This document shows positions 9,746-18,915 of a stretch of 64,000 nt of DNA, piece by piece. Source of the DNA: Levilactobacillus wangkuiensis. GTDB taxonomy: Bacteria; Bacillota; Bacilli; Lactobacillales; Lactobacillaceae. A program made the position numbers and the translations under genes. The stretch lies in NCBI RefSeq assembly GCF_016861605.1, contig NZ_BOLM01000013.1:1-64000 (forward strand), in the 5' to 3' direction. Every line of letters starts with the position of its first letter. Within the stretch, counting starts at the first letter, position 1. The notes below the pieces were generated by a model. The model saw only the letters and a list, made by a program, of their open reading frames with translations. It had not been told where the DNA came from and searched no databases.

Positions 9746-9903
9746 TGGCTACCTCCCCTGAAGATTGGTCTAAGTATACCATGCTTAGTCTTCCAATAGG
9801 AGAACATATGTTTTAGAAAATGTTAAGTTCTGGCATTCATCTCGCGATTGAAATCGCAGGTTTCCTGCTTATTCTTTAATGAACATTTTTTCACGATTTG
9901 TAG

Positions 9904-9941
9904 TGTAATCGCTTTCCTTTTCATAACTTTTCCGTTATGAT
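9904..9941 (+). promoter_or_regulatory. budC promoter with cre-like site
   Basis: -35 TTTCCT (9913-9918), 17 bp spacer, -10 TATGAT (9936-9941). A cre-like TGTAATCGCTTTCC at 9904-9917 overlaps the -35, suggesting CcpA control. Confidence 0.55.
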
Positions 9942-9972
9942 AAGAGCGTACCTGGAAATTTACTTATTCTGA

Positions 9973-10767
<795 letters not shown>

Positions 10768-10798
10768 ACATTTAATGATTCACAAAGATTGATTGGTA

Positions 10799-10832
10799 AG
10801 GTCACCACGCAGAGATGTGTGGTGATTTTTTG
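10799..10832 (+). terminator. budC terminator
   Basis: TCACCAC/GTGGTGA stem with a GCAGAGATGT loop and a T6 run. Confidence 0.8.
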
Positions 10833-10839
10833 TATAAGA

Positions 10840-11010
10840 GTGCGGAACGAGCCGTTTAGGTCCTGAGCATTAACGTCGGCTAAGTGATGACCCTGGGCTT
10901 GGGTCATTGCTTAGCCGGGGTTAAGCGCAGGGACCTGGCTCGTGGAGCACGTTTCGGAAGCTGCCAGGTCCTGGATATAGGGGCGAGAGAAAGATTAACG
11001 GTCTAAGCAA
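10840..11010 (+). repeat. Family B structured repeat, copy B1
   Basis: Closing stem GTGC..CGAGCC (10840-10853) with GGCTCG..GCAC (ends 10950). Second stem GGTCCTG/CAGGGACC, then GCATTAAC/GGTTAAGCGC flanking a 17 bp hairpin CGGCTAAGTGATGACCC. The conserved tail GTTTCGGAAGCTGCCAG follows. Lies after the budC terminator in the same orientation. Confidence 0.85.
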
Positions 11011-11061
11011 ATAGAAGATTATAGGGTTTGACGTTAAGCGGAACTGTCTGCCCGGTAGTGG

Positions 11062-11160
11062 CACGTTTCGGAAGCTGCCAGAATCAAGGATATAAGGGCG
11101 AGAGAAAGATTACCGGTCTAAGCAGGTAGAGAATTATGGGTTAAGCAAAACTGTCTGCAG
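11062..11160 (+). repeat. Tandem duplication of the B1 3' tail
   Basis: GCACGTTTCGGAAGCTGCCAG, the GGCGAGAGAAAGATTA segment, the GGTCTAAGCA segment and ACTGTCTGC recur in the same order as at 10947-11050, with no preceding 5' helices. It is a partial second copy. The following 11161-11250 shows nothing recognised. Confidence 0.75.
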
Positions 11161-11251
11161 TATCACGCCCCAACAGCGATAAGAAAACTGACCCAAATAA
11201 TATGTAAGCGTAAACGCATTACCCCAATATCTATCCCCACAAACCGTAAAC

Positions 11252-11297
11252 AAAAACATCCAGCAACGGAGGGTAAGGACGTTGCCAGGTGTTTTTG
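11252..11297 (-). terminator. Terminator of the 37-residue peptide gene
   Basis: AAAAACATCC..GCAACG pairs with CGTTGC..GGTGTTTTT; it lies directly past the stop of the small minus-strand gene. Confidence 0.65.
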
Positions 11298-11300
11298 GCA

Positions 11301-11414
11301 CTACTTTGATTGGAGTTCTTGGACGGCGGCAGTTAGACTGGGACTGCCAAAGCCGACCAGGAGAAGGGACAGCAAAACTAATTCGATGAGATTGGGTGTG
11401 TTGGTTTGAGACAT
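11301..11414 (-). CDS. 37-residue membrane peptide
   Basis: A short frame with ATG at 11414, a strong SD (AAGGAGG at 11423-11429, 8 bases upstream) and a terminator after the stop. The product starts MSQTNTPNLIE, then one hydrophobic segment LVLLSLLLVGFG (residues 12-23), then a polar tail ending VQELQSK. It is too short to place in a family. The SD, the single membrane span and the terminator argue that it is real. It could be a membrane-active small peptide; no antisense RNA signal is evident next to it. Confidence 0.6.
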   Translation of the reverse strand: MSQTNTPNLIELVLLSLLLVGFGSPSLTAAVQELQSK

Positions 11415-11588
11415 TGATGAGGCCTCCTTAGGTATAATCGAAGTTCATTGTAGCAAGCTTATATAATGATTGCGTGTGGTTTATGTATTGAAGATGTAAA
11501 GGCCAAAATTGACGATTAATGCGGCAATAATCCCCCGGAAAACCATGGTACAATAGGGACGATTAATTAACCGTTTAGGGGTGAAAGC

Positions 11589-11963
11589 ATGATTGCAGAA
11601 TTTGAAGAATATCTCGCTAAGATTGATGATCCAGCGCACCAAGACCGCTTAAGGACCGTGTTGAATTGGGTCCAGGACACCTTCCCACAACTAGAGCAGC
11701 GGTTTGCTTGGAACCAACCGATGTTTACCGACCACGGGACCTTCATCATTGGGTTTAGCGTGGCCAAGGCGCACATGGCTTTTGCCCCGGAAGGACCCGT
11801 GATGGTCCAATTTGCCGATCAGATTGCCGCTGCGAAATATAATCCGGGCAAGAAGTTTGGTCGCATCAAATGGACGCAGGACGTGGACTACGACTTATTG
11901 AAGCAAATTATTGCTTTTAACATTGCCGATAAGGCCGACGTCACGACGTTCTGGCGCAAATAA
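11589..11963 (+). CDS. DUF1801 (YdhG-like) protein
   Basis: 124 residues. Family signs: the N-terminal helix EEYLAKID, RLRTVLNWVQDTFPQLEQRFAWNQPMF, and a C-terminal NPGKKFGRIKW/ITF-type strand. DUF1801 proteins have a frataxin-like fold, and one Bacillus member was described as an iron chaperone; whether that holds here is unknown. SD AGGGGTG precedes the ATG. It is monocistronic and converges on the uspA gene at a shared terminator. Confidence 0.8.
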   Translation: MIAEFEEYLAKIDDPAHQDRLRTVLNWVQDTFPQLEQRFAWNQPMFTDHGTFIIGFSVAKAHMAFAPEGPVMVQFADQIAAAKYNPGKKFGRIKWTQDVDYDLLKQIIAFNIADKADVTTFWRK

Positions 11964-11968
11964 ATCAA

Positions 11969-12012
11969 AAAATTCCTCGCCGGCTGAAATACAGCTAGCG
12001 GGGAATTTTAGC
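11969..12012. terminator. Shared terminator, DUF1801 gene and uspA
   Basis: AAATTCCTCGC..GCGGGGAATTT stem with A and T runs on either side between convergent genes. Confidence 0.7.
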
Positions 12013-12016
12013 GTTT

Positions 12017-12532
12017 TTAAGAAAATTTTGGTTGGTTCTTGTTCTTTGTCGCAACTGTTGAAGCGTCAATGGCCAAACCATTTTCATCGGTCCGGACCAC
12101 GAAGACGTCGACCGCCGTCATTCGGCTAACGTAAGCCGTGACGGAGCCTTCAACCATCCGGGCAACGGCGCTCATCCCGGTGGCCCCAATGACGATCAAA
12201 TCGTTCTTATGGTCGGTGACGAACTCGTGGGAAATGACCGTCTTGGGATTGCCGAAACGCACGTGAATGGCCATATCCTTGAAGCCGGTGGCCGCACGGG
12301 TCGTTTGGACCAGGGAGTCCAGGTAGGACGTGGCGTCTGCGACCAAGTCGTGAATCACGCCACCGGGCATGGAGCCACTCGCATAGAAACCGTAATGGTT
12401 GATGCGCAAGACGTTTAAGAGGTCAATGTGGGCATTGTCTTGTTGGGCAACGATGACCGCTTTCTTTAAGGCCAGTTCCGCTTGGACTGAACCGTCTACG
12501 GGAACCAGGATGTTGGTATAGTGCTGTTCCAT
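12017..12532 (-). CDS. Universal stress protein UspA family
   Basis: 171 residues with the Usp fold: N-terminal NILVPVDGSVQAELALKKAV, a central variable region, and the ATP-binding loop VIGATGMSAVARMVEGSVTAYVSR near the C terminus (GxxG-9-GS/T form). Residues after about 145 form a polar tail. It lies 20 bases downstream of the PEBP gene on the same strand, so it is probably the second gene of that operon. Role: stress protection by unspecified nucleotide-binding function. Confidence 0.85.
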   Translation of the reverse strand: MEQHYTNILVPVDGSVQAELALKKAVIVAQQDNAHIDLLNVLRINHYGFYASGSMPGGVIHDLVADATSYLDSLVQTTRAATGFKDMAIHVRFGNPKTVISHEFVTDHKNDLIVIGATGMSAVARMVEGSVTAYVSRMTAVDVFVVRTDENGLAIDASTVATKNKNQPKFS

Positions 12533-12552
12533 AATTAGCCTTCTTTTTAAGT

Positions 12553-13062
12553 TTAAACGCGTCCGCGTAACGTAATCGTTGCGGTGTCGAGGACGTGGCC
12601 GTTGATTTGATGGAGCAGGTCGTTCAACCAGAAGCCCTCGTCCAGGTCTAGCTTGGTGTTCAGGGCGTAGACGGTCAGGCTGTAATCGTGGTCGCCGTTA
12701 GGTGGGAAGGGACCCGTGTAGTTTTGGAAAATGGCTGGGTCCGTGTTATTAATGAGGGAACCGGCATTGCTGTTGCGGCCGTGAACGTGGGGAATCGCGT
12801 TCGTCCGGGACACATCCGCGGTAATTTCACGCGTGGTGCCAGGGAAGTTCGCGGCCACCCAGTGAATCCACGGAAAGCCACTGACGGGAACGGCATCGAA
12901 GTCGATGAGGTTCAGCGCAATGGTCTGTGTTTTCTTGGGAATCTTGGATAGGCTGATAGGGAACGACTTGACGGGCGTCCCATCGTAAACGTCGTCGCCA
13001 GTGGCGTGCTTACTGTATTCGTCGGCTAAGAAGCCGTTTTCGGTTGGCACAAAAATTCTCAT
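12553..13062 (-). CDS. YbhB/YbcL family PEBP-like protein
   Basis: 169 residues from the ATG at 13062, which has an AGGAGGGG SD 6 bases upstream; a longer frame to 13131 lacks one. Family signs: phosphatidylethanolamine-binding-protein fold with FDAVPVSGFPWIHWVAANFPGTT, the GPFPPNGDHDY motif (DPDxP/GxHR-like region) and TKLDLDEGF. Bacterial members are cytosolic with no firm function. First gene of a two-gene operon with uspA. Confidence 0.82.
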   Translation of the reverse strand: MRIFVPTENGFLADEYSKHATGDDVYDGTPVKSFPISLSKIPKKTQTIALNLIDFDAVPVSGFPWIHWVAANFPGTTREITADVSRTNAIPHVHGRNSNAGSLINNTDPAIFQNYTGPFPPNGDHDYSLTVYALNTKLDLDEGFWLNDLLHQINGHVLDTATITLRGRV

Positions 13063-13256
13063 AAAACCCCTCCTATGATCAATCCTTAACATTATTATAC
13101 CGCAGGAGGTAGTCGTTCCGCGAATATTCATTAATAATGTATAAAAATGCGTATAAAATAGATATAAGTAATAAAATTACAGAAATTGGTTGATTTTTTG
13201 GTTAACGGGCGTATGATGAATAACAATAAGTTTGGTACCGAGAAAGGATGACGCCC

Positions 13257-14441
13257 ATGACGCCCGCAAAGAAAATTGAAATTTTACAAAAATTAATTCA
13301 AATTAAATCCGTTAACGACCACGAAACCGATGTGGCCGACTACATTGCTAGCCTATTCGCCTCGTATCCACAGGCCAAGGTCGAGAAGGTGCCGTTTGCA
13401 GAGAACCGCGACAATCTGGTCGTGACAATCGGCAACCCGGACGGGCCGATGATTGGCCTGTCTGGGCACATGGACGTCGTGTCCGCGGGGGATGAAGCGG
13501 CTTGGCAACACGCACCGTTTGCCGGTGAAGTTGTGGGCGACCAGCTCTTTGGTCGGGGCGCTTCCGACATGAAGAGTGGTCTGGCGGCAATCGTCATTAC
13601 CATGCTGGAATTTTTGGAAACGGGCACGCCGCTAGCCGGGAGTATTCGCTTGCTGGCGACGGTCGGTGAGGAAACCGGTGAATACGGCGCCGCTACTTTG
13701 ACTGATGCGGGCTACGCAGACAACTTAGCCGGGCTGGTCATCGCAGAGCCCAGTGGCCTCGACAACGTCGTTTACACCGCGCGGGGCGTGATTGATTACA
13801 AGGTCGTTTCTACCGGGAAGGGCAGTCATAGCGCGCACCCAGAGAAGGGCATCAACGCCATTGATAATTTGATGAAATTTTATAACGCCGTGGGTCCCCT
13901 GATGGCACAACACACCAAGACCGACCCTGTGCTGGGCGGCCTGTTACACAACGTTGATCTGATTTCTGGTGGGGAGCAAATCAATTCGATTCCCGCCCAT
14001 GCCGAGTTGATGGCCAACATGCGGACGATTCCGGCTTACCCCAACCAGGTCATCTACGACGAGCTAGAGGCCTTGATCGCCCAACTGAACCAGGAGGATG
14101 GCGTGCAGCTTGAACTGAGCTACAGCTACCCTGAGGAGGCCATTCCGGGTGATCCCGATGCGCCACTGGTGCAATTGGCTAAGCAAATCAGTGATACGGT
14201 CTGTGATCACGATACGCAGGTGGTCGGGTCAGGCGGCGCCAATGATGGGGCGGAATTCTTGCGAGCTAAGGGCGATTTCACCAGCATTGAAATGGGTCCT
14301 GGCAGTAATACCTCACATCAAGTTGACGAGTACATCTCCGTCACGGAATATCTGCAGGCCATTGAGGTCTACAAGCAGTTAGTGCCGGCCTTCTTTGACC
14401 AGGTTGCTGTGAAAAATGCGCACGCAACCGCTAATGATTAA
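13257..14441 (+). CDS. M20 metallopeptidase, ArgE/DapE family
   Basis: 394 residues from the ATG at 13257, chosen because the SD (GAAAGGA, 13242-13248) overlaps the earlier ATG at 13248. Zinc-site motifs: LSGHMDVVSAGD (His, Asp), GRGASDMKSG (Asp), VGEETGEYGA (catalytic Glu-Glu) and a late NTSHQVDE His. A dimerisation domain is expected at about 175-290. The likely reaction is removal of an acyl group from a diaminopimelate or amino acid precursor (succinyl-DAP desuccinylase type), but substrate cannot be read from sequence. Confidence 0.85.
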   Translation: MTPAKKIEILQKLIQIKSVNDHETDVADYIASLFASYPQAKVEKVPFAENRDNLVVTIGNPDGPMIGLSGHMDVVSAGDEAAWQHAPFAGEVVGDQLFGRGASDMKSGLAAIVITMLEFLETGTPLAGSIRLLATVGEETGEYGAATLTDAGYADNLAGLVIAEPSGLDNVVYTARGVIDYKVVSTGKGSHSAHPEKGINAIDNLMKFYNAVGPLMAQHTKTDPVLGGLLHNVDLISGGEQINSIPAHAELMANMRTIPAYPNQVIYDELEALIAQLNQEDGVQLELSYSYPEEAIPGDPDAPLVQLAKQISDTVCDHDTQVVGSGGANDGAEFLRAKGDFTSIEMGPGSNTSHQVDEYISVTEYLQAIEVYKQLVPAFFDQVAVKNAHATAND

Positions 14442-14451
14442 CTAAATTGAA

Positions 14452-14497
14452 CCGGGTCCAACCAGTTGACTAGGAACTGGTTGGGCCCGGTTTTTGC
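14452..14497 (+). terminator. Terminator of the M20 peptidase gene
   Basis: CCGGGTCCAACCAGTT pairs with AACTGGTTGGGCCCGG, followed by T5. Confidence 0.85.
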
Positions 14498-14737
14498 TTG
14501 GGTGGAGAATGATTTGGGGGATGGGTACGATGACTGTAGAAATGACTTTGCCGTTTGGGTATACTGGGGAGAACTTTGGCTAGAGACACCTTTTTAGACG
14601 AAACATTAAGTTTGCAATTATTTTCTTACTAAATCACTAAAATTAACGATTATGGCTGGAAAAAATGTGGAATCTGACTATATTAGAAGGTAACTTATGT
14701 CGGACAACAAATAAGTCATGGGGGAAGGGGAAACACT

Positions 14738-15499
14738 ATGGCCAAGCAATCACGTGGCCTGATTGCCTATCACGTGGGGGTTACTGCCTTGACGTTGGGC
14801 TCGGTACTGAATGTCGGGTTACTCTTTTTAAAGCAGGGAAACTACGCAGTCGAAATGGCGATTGCCAACGGGTTGTTGGCGATTTTTGCCATGGATTATT
14901 TGGTGCGCCTGATGATCACCAAGAATCGTAAAATTTTTCTGATTCAGTCGGCGTTTGACCTGCTGGGTATCATCCCGTTACACCCGGTCTTCGCCTTCTT
15001 TCGGCTGGCCCGCTTAGTCCGGCTGATTCGGTTCCATCATCTGTTCTGGCGGTTAGGCATCTCTGGTAAGTGGACCAAAGCCTATCACCGGTTCATTTAT
15101 CAAACGGGGTTTATCTATTTATTCTCAATTAGTGTGGCGATCATTGTATTGAGTGCTTTTCTCTTTTCGCTGACGGAGAAGCAGAGCCTGGCCGATTCGC
15201 TGTGGTGGGCCATCACGACGGCGACCACCGTGGGGTATGGGGATGAGACGCCCCACACGGCCTTTGGTAAAATCATTGCCAGCTTCCTGATGGTTGGCGG
15301 TATTGGTTTTATTGGGTTGCTGACCAGTACGATTACGGACTTTATCGCTGACCGGGCCTCTCAATCGGCTACGGCGCAAGAGGTCCAGCAGCAGACGGAT
15401 ATCACCGCGCTCTTAACGAAAATTGATACGCTAACCGGCAAGGTCGACCAGTTACAGAATCAGCTCGACCGACTGGAAAAATCGACGCCAAAAAAATAG
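14738..15499 (+). CDS. Potassium channel protein, 6-TM type
   Basis: 253 residues. Six hydrophobic segments are visible, with a pore loop carrying the K+ selectivity filter TTVGYGDE (about residues 164-171). Segment four has regularly spaced Arg residues (FFRLARLVRLIRF), like a voltage sensor. A cytoplasmic C-terminal coiled coil (TALLTKIDTLTGKVDQLQNQLDRLEK) probably tetramerises the channel. SD GGGGAAGGGG precedes the ATG. Role: K+ flux across the plasma membrane. It stands alone. Confidence 0.9.
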   Translation: MAKQSRGLIAYHVGVTALTLGSVLNVGLLFLKQGNYAVEMAIANGLLAIFAMDYLVRLMITKNRKIFLIQSAFDLLGIIPLHPVFAFFRLARLVRLIRFHHLFWRLGISGKWTKAYHRFIYQTGFIYLFSISVAIIVLSAFLFSLTEKQSLADSLWWAITTATTVGYGDETPHTAFGKIIASFLMVGGIGFIGLLTSTITDFIADRASQSATAQEVQQQTDITALLTKIDTLTGKVDQLQNQLDRLEKSTPKK

Positions 15500-15529
15500 C
15501 CCGAACCCGGTTAGGCTCGCGCTAAAAAG

Positions 15530-16153
15530 TTAACGGACAAACTGTAAATTGTAATTACCTTGACCATCGGACGTGATGGTATAGGTGGTGTAGCCTGCCT
15601 GCAACCATTGGTCCTTAGACGCTTGGGCCCAGTTTTGAGCGTCAGCGACAGAGGAGAAGGTATGGGTGCTAGCAAACGTGGCATCGGCATGGCTGCTAGC
15701 CGAAGAAGAACTCGTTGAATTGGCCGAACTCTTTTTGGTTTGGGCCTGATTCAATAATTTCTGCTCGCGGTCTTGCACGGCGCTGTTAGACTCTTCATTG
15801 ATGGTGCTTTGTAATTTTTGTTTTTGCGTCACGGTTAACCCGTTGTCATTGTAGCTGCTGTACGTTGATTTAAAGCTCTCGAAGGCGGCCTGTTCCGACG
15901 CGGATGATGACTTGGCCACGACGGAGGCACTGGTGCTCGATGATGCACTGGTGTTGGAGCCAGCGTTATTGTGATGATTGATGGCTAAGACCAACAAGAT
16001 GGCAATCGCCAACGTAATCAGTGTCATGATCCAAGGCCACCAACGTCGCGGCTTCCGTTGCCGCTGGCGGGTAGGTTGGTCCGGCCCCTGATTAAAGTTA
16101 TACCGTTGTACGCGTGATTTTGGTTCTTGGTTGTTCAACTGAAAAACCTCCAT
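15530..16153 (-). CDS. Membrane-anchored Ser-rich extracellular protein
   Basis: 207 residues: a basic N-terminal 38 residues (RQRQRKPRRWW), one membrane segment (about 40-60, ITLAIAILLVLAI), then Ser/Ala/Thr-rich linkers and a small C-terminal module (about 160-207) ending YTTYTITSDGQGNYNLQFVR. N-in/C-out topology is predicted. No family recognised with confidence; the C-terminal part resembles small domains found on lactobacillus secreted proteins. It converges with the channel gene. Confidence 0.75.
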   Translation of the reverse strand: MEVFQLNNQEPKSRVQRYNFNQGPDQPTRQRQRKPRRWWPWIMTLITLAIAILLVLAINHHNNAGSNTSASSSTSASVVAKSSSASEQAAFESFKSTYSSYNDNGLTVTQKQKLQSTINEESNSAVQDREQKLLNQAQTKKSSANSTSSSSASSHADATFASTHTFSSVADAQNWAQASKDQWLQAGYTTYTITSDGQGNYNLQFVR

Positions 16154-16344
16154 GTCCAGAACGGTGTGAAAAAACGAGTTTGCCGCCGAGACGACAAACT
16201 ACCACACCCTCCATAATACCTCAAAACGCCAAGAGAAGAAAATTTTACTCCTGATTTCGGCCATTTTTCAATCATTCTAATCCCGATATTTCCGAACGTA
16301 TTGTATGATAGGAGTGGAACTAACTTTGAAAGGTGGTTTTATTT

Positions 16345-17208
16345 TTGCATAATGATATTCCCGAATTACCATTAAATAATGGCAACCGGATTCCACAGCT
16401 CGGTCTGGGTGTCTTCCAAGTCGATAACGCTGAGGATACGAAGAATTCAATCAAGTGGGCCTTGGCCGCTGGCTACCGCCACATTGATACGGCCGCATAC
16501 TACGGCAACGAGCAGTGGGTGGGCGAAGCCATCCGCGAGAGTGATGTCAAACGCGAAGACGTTTTCGTGACATCTAAGCTTTGGAACAGTGTCCGGGGCT
16601 ACGATGAAACCAAGGCAGCCTTCCAAGAAACGCTGGATAAGTTAGGCTTTGACTACTTAGATATGTACCTGATTCACTGGCCAGCACCTGGCTATCTGGA
16701 TAGCTGGCGGGCCATGGAAGACCTGTACAAGGCCGGCAAGATCAAGAACATTGGGGTGTCTAACTTCAATCAAAAGCAGATGGAAGATATCCTGGCAAAC
16801 GGCACGGTTAAGCCCGTCGTTGACCAGATTGAAACTCATCCCTACTTACAACAGGACGAAATGCACGCCTACCTGGAAAGCAAGGGAATCCTGCATGAGG
16901 CCTGGAGTCCATTAGGTGGCGGTTCAAACAACGCCTTAACGGACCCGGTCATCAATGAATTGGCCGCTGCCCATGACGTGAGCGCCGCCCAAATCATCTT
17001 ACGTTGGCACGTGCAACGCGAAGAAATCGTGATTCCAAAGTCCATCCACGAAGAACGCGTCCAACAAAACCGCGACATCTTCGCCTTTGGCTTGGATGAA
17101 GACGAAATGAAGGCCATCGCAGACCTCGACGCTGGCAAGCGCGTGGGTCCTAATCCCGATGACGAAGAATGGTTGAAGAAGTCCCAGACCTATTCGGGAC
17201 GGAAGTAA
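16345..17208 (+). CDS. Aldo/keto reductase
   Basis: 287 residues starting at the TTG at 16345: SD AAAGGTGG ends 8 bases before it, and a GTG at 16333 falls inside the SD. TIM-barrel AKR motifs: GNRIPQLGLGVFQ, the tetrad residues in RHIDTAAYYGNE (Asp, Tyr), FVTSKLWN (Lys) and LIHWP (His), and IPKSIHEERVQQN for NADPH. Similar lactobacillus proteins are annotated 2,5-diketo-D-gluconate reductase or glyoxal reductase; the natural substrate is unknown. Family B copy 2 starts 10 bases after the stop. Confidence 0.9.
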   Translation: MHNDIPELPLNNGNRIPQLGLGVFQVDNAEDTKNSIKWALAAGYRHIDTAAYYGNEQWVGEAIRESDVKREDVFVTSKLWNSVRGYDETKAAFQETLDKLGFDYLDMYLIHWPAPGYLDSWRAMEDLYKAGKIKNIGVSNFNQKQMEDILANGTVKPVVDQIETHPYLQQDEMHAYLESKGILHEAWSPLGGGSNNALTDPVINELAAAHDVSAAQIILRWHVQREEIVIPKSIHEERVQQNRDIFAFGLDEDEMKAIADLDAGKRVGPNPDDEEWLKKSQTYSGRK

Positions 17209-17217
17209 AAGAGAAGA

Positions 17218-17390
17218 GTGCGGAAAGAGCCGCTTAGACTCTGAGCATTAACGGAAATAGGGCTTCTGGTCGACAACGTCGGCCAGAAGTCCTATTTTGG
17301 TTAAGCGCAGGAGTCTGGCTCTTTCCGCACGTTTCAGAGGCCGCCAGTTTCCGGATAGACTGGCGAGAGCAAAGTTAGCGGTCTACGACA
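17218..17390 (+). repeat. Family B structured repeat, copy B2
   Basis: Closing stem GTGCGGAAAGAGCC (17218-17231) is perfectly paired with 17317-17330. Second stem AGACTC/GAGTCT replaces AGGTCC/GGACCT of B1. The inner hairpin AATAGGGCTTCTGG/CCAGAAGTCCTATT is unrelated in sequence to that of B1 and B3, yet sits between the same GAGCATTAAC and GGTTAAGCGC flanks. Tail GCCGCCAGT..ACTGGCG and GCGGTCTA follow. Confidence 0.85.
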
Positions 17391-17439
17391 GTATCATCAG
17401 CTAAAATTTTACTAACTCAAAAATATTCGGACAGCAAGT

Positions 17440-17488
17440 AAAAGCCCCATAAACACCTACGCAACATAGCGTGAGTATTTATGGGGCT
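17440..17488. repeat. Inverted repeat
   Basis: AGCCCCATAAA and its complement TTTATGGGGCT lie 24 bases apart. No T run on the plus side; it may serve as a processing or termination hairpin. Confidence 0.4.
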
Positions 17489-17559
17489 AAAATGATATCT
17501 GAAAAGTTCGACGGAGATAATCCGATACAGAACAAGGGCCTAAACGTACAATGTAAAAA

Positions 17560-17682
17560 GTCCACCAATGTAAGTGACCAGAGACGGGCCAAGTTGACCA
17601 GCTGCGAGGCGGAAGACCGTTTCTCAGGCTGGAGCCGTTCCCCACAGCAGGGCAGCTTGAGCCCGCCGCCGGGAACGTAAAT
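17560..17682 (+). repeat. Family A fragment (large subtype, copy A14)
   Basis: Contains GTGACCAGAGACGGG, GACCAGCTG, GGAAGACCGTTTCTCAGGCTGGAG, TTCCCCACAGCAGGGC and CCGCCGGGAACG in the order of the large subtype. It lacks both terminal arms and the central segment, so it is a decayed copy. Confidence 0.6.
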
Positions 17683-17693
17683 TTACCAATAAA

Positions 17694-18083
17694 CTACTTA
17701 TACAGCGAAATCCCCTGTTCCTTAGCCAAAGGAATCAGCTTATCGGATAAGACGTTTACCACATTAATCGGTACCTTCGCAAAGGGACTAAAGAAGTCCG
17801 GATGGTCGGGGTCGGGAACGTCCTGGGTCTCCTTGCGATTGGGCACTAACGCCTCTAAATCAGCCTTATGGAGACCCAGTTCCTTAGCATAGTAGACGAT
17901 TTCACGGTAGGTAACGTTTTTAAAATAAAAGTAGTAACAGAGCGCGGCAACGACAAAGTACCAGAAGATGGTCCACTCTAGACCAATTTTACTGGGGTCT
18001 AAAAAGCCAATCATGATGGCCGCAACCACGAAGACGACGTAAATCAGGGCTGAAATAGCGGCCCAACGCTGTTTGTGCGTCAA
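17694..18083 (-). CDS. Small membrane protein, unknown function
   Basis: 129 residues from a TTG at 18083 with a GAGGTAC SD about 8 bases upstream. Two membrane segments lie at about residues 7-27 and 36-55, then a cytoplasmic tail with YREIVYYAKELGLHKADLEALVPNRKE and a Pro/Asp-rich linker. No family recognised. It is transcribed opposite to its neighbours, with a terminal decayed Family A copy just past the stop. Confidence 0.65.
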   Translation of the reverse strand: MTHKQRWAAISALIYVVFVVAAIMIGFLDPSKIGLEWTIFWYFVVAALCYYFYFKNVTYREIVYYAKELGLHKADLEALVPNRKETQDVPDPDHPDFFSPFAKVPINVVNVLSDKLIPLAKEQGISLYK

Positions 18084-18253
18084 ATTTAAGTACCTCGATT
18101 TCCTTAATTGTGTTGGTACCAGTGTACGGGGTTTGGGGTGGTAAATTCAAGCGATTTCGCTAAAATCTAACTGGAAAGGTCGATTTTCCGCGTCAATCGT
18201 GTATAATAACACGGTAATGTTGCCAATCGCTTAGGAAATGAGAGGTAGACGAA

Positions 18254-18790
18254 GTGAGTTTAAGTTTTGAAACAATCCAACCAACAGATTTCAAACAGGT
18301 AGACCAATTGGTTTCAGCAGCGTTCACCCCCGTCGAAGAGAGTGACGGTCGCGAGGTCGACTTGATTCACCAGCTCCGGTCAACGTATGAGTACCAGGGC
18401 AGCCTGGAAGTCGTTGCGAAGCCCGCAGTTGATCAGGTCGTGGGCCACGGCTTACTGAGCCCGGTCACGATTCGAGGCAACCAACACAAGACGACGGTGG
18501 TTGCCTTGGCGCCACTGGCCGTTCATCCCGACTGGCAAGGCAAAGGTGTCGGGAGCCAACTACTAAGTGAGTTAGAGACACGGGCCCGGCAAGCTGGCTT
18601 TCCCGCTATCAGCGTGGTCGGCGACATGAACTACTATGGCAGTCGCGGCTACGTGATGGCCGAAGACTTTGCCATCCACAACACGTTACCCGTGCCGATG
18701 GGCAGCCACTTGATCAAGCCATTAACGGCAGGGGCCTTGGCCCACGTTGGTGGGATGCTAGAATATCCCGGCGTGTTTTACAATGATTAA
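18254..18790 (+). CDS. GNAT family N-acetyltransferase
   Basis: 178 residues from a GTG with a GAGAGG SD. The acetyl-CoA loop is VHPDWQGKGVGSQLLSELETRARQ (Q/RxxGxG/A), preceded by the LAPLAV strand and followed by ISVVGDMNYYGSRGYVMAE. This resembles YhbS-type GNATs. It transfers an acetyl group from acetyl-CoA to an unknown amine. Monocistronic. Confidence 0.85.
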   Translation: MSLSFETIQPTDFKQVDQLVSAAFTPVEESDGREVDLIHQLRSTYEYQGSLEVVAKPAVDQVVGHGLLSPVTIRGNQHKTTVVALAPLAVHPDWQGKGVGSQLLSELETRARQAGFPAISVVGDMNYYGSRGYVMAEDFAIHNTLPVPMGSHLIKPLTAGALAHVGGMLEYPGVFYND

Positions 18791-18915
18791 CGTTTGCTGA
18801 GAACGGCTGAACTTGATGGCGGAAAAATTAATTAAACTTTTTTGAAATCACCGTTAAAGTCAATGGCCGCACCGGATTCAACGACCAACCATTAAGATTA
18901 AAATTAAATTAGAGG

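Larger units (their letters stand above)
8330..9900 (-). mobile_element. IS605-family element with tnpB only (IS1341-like)
   Basis: Intact tnpB flanked by subterminal hairpins: CCTCTGAATTTATTCAGGGG at the right end and GCGATttcaATCGC near 9846-9862 at the left. No Y1 transposase tnpA is present, so the element depends on one elsewhere. Exact ends are approximate. It separates the xylose region from budC. Confidence 0.65.

Noticed and set aside
13248-13256. ATG at 13248 as start of the M20 peptidase
   Set aside because: It lies inside the SD; the next ATG at 13257 has proper spacing.
17471-17680. Plus-strand frame of 69 residues
   Set aside because: It lies mostly in the Family A fragment and begins in a hairpin; no SD.
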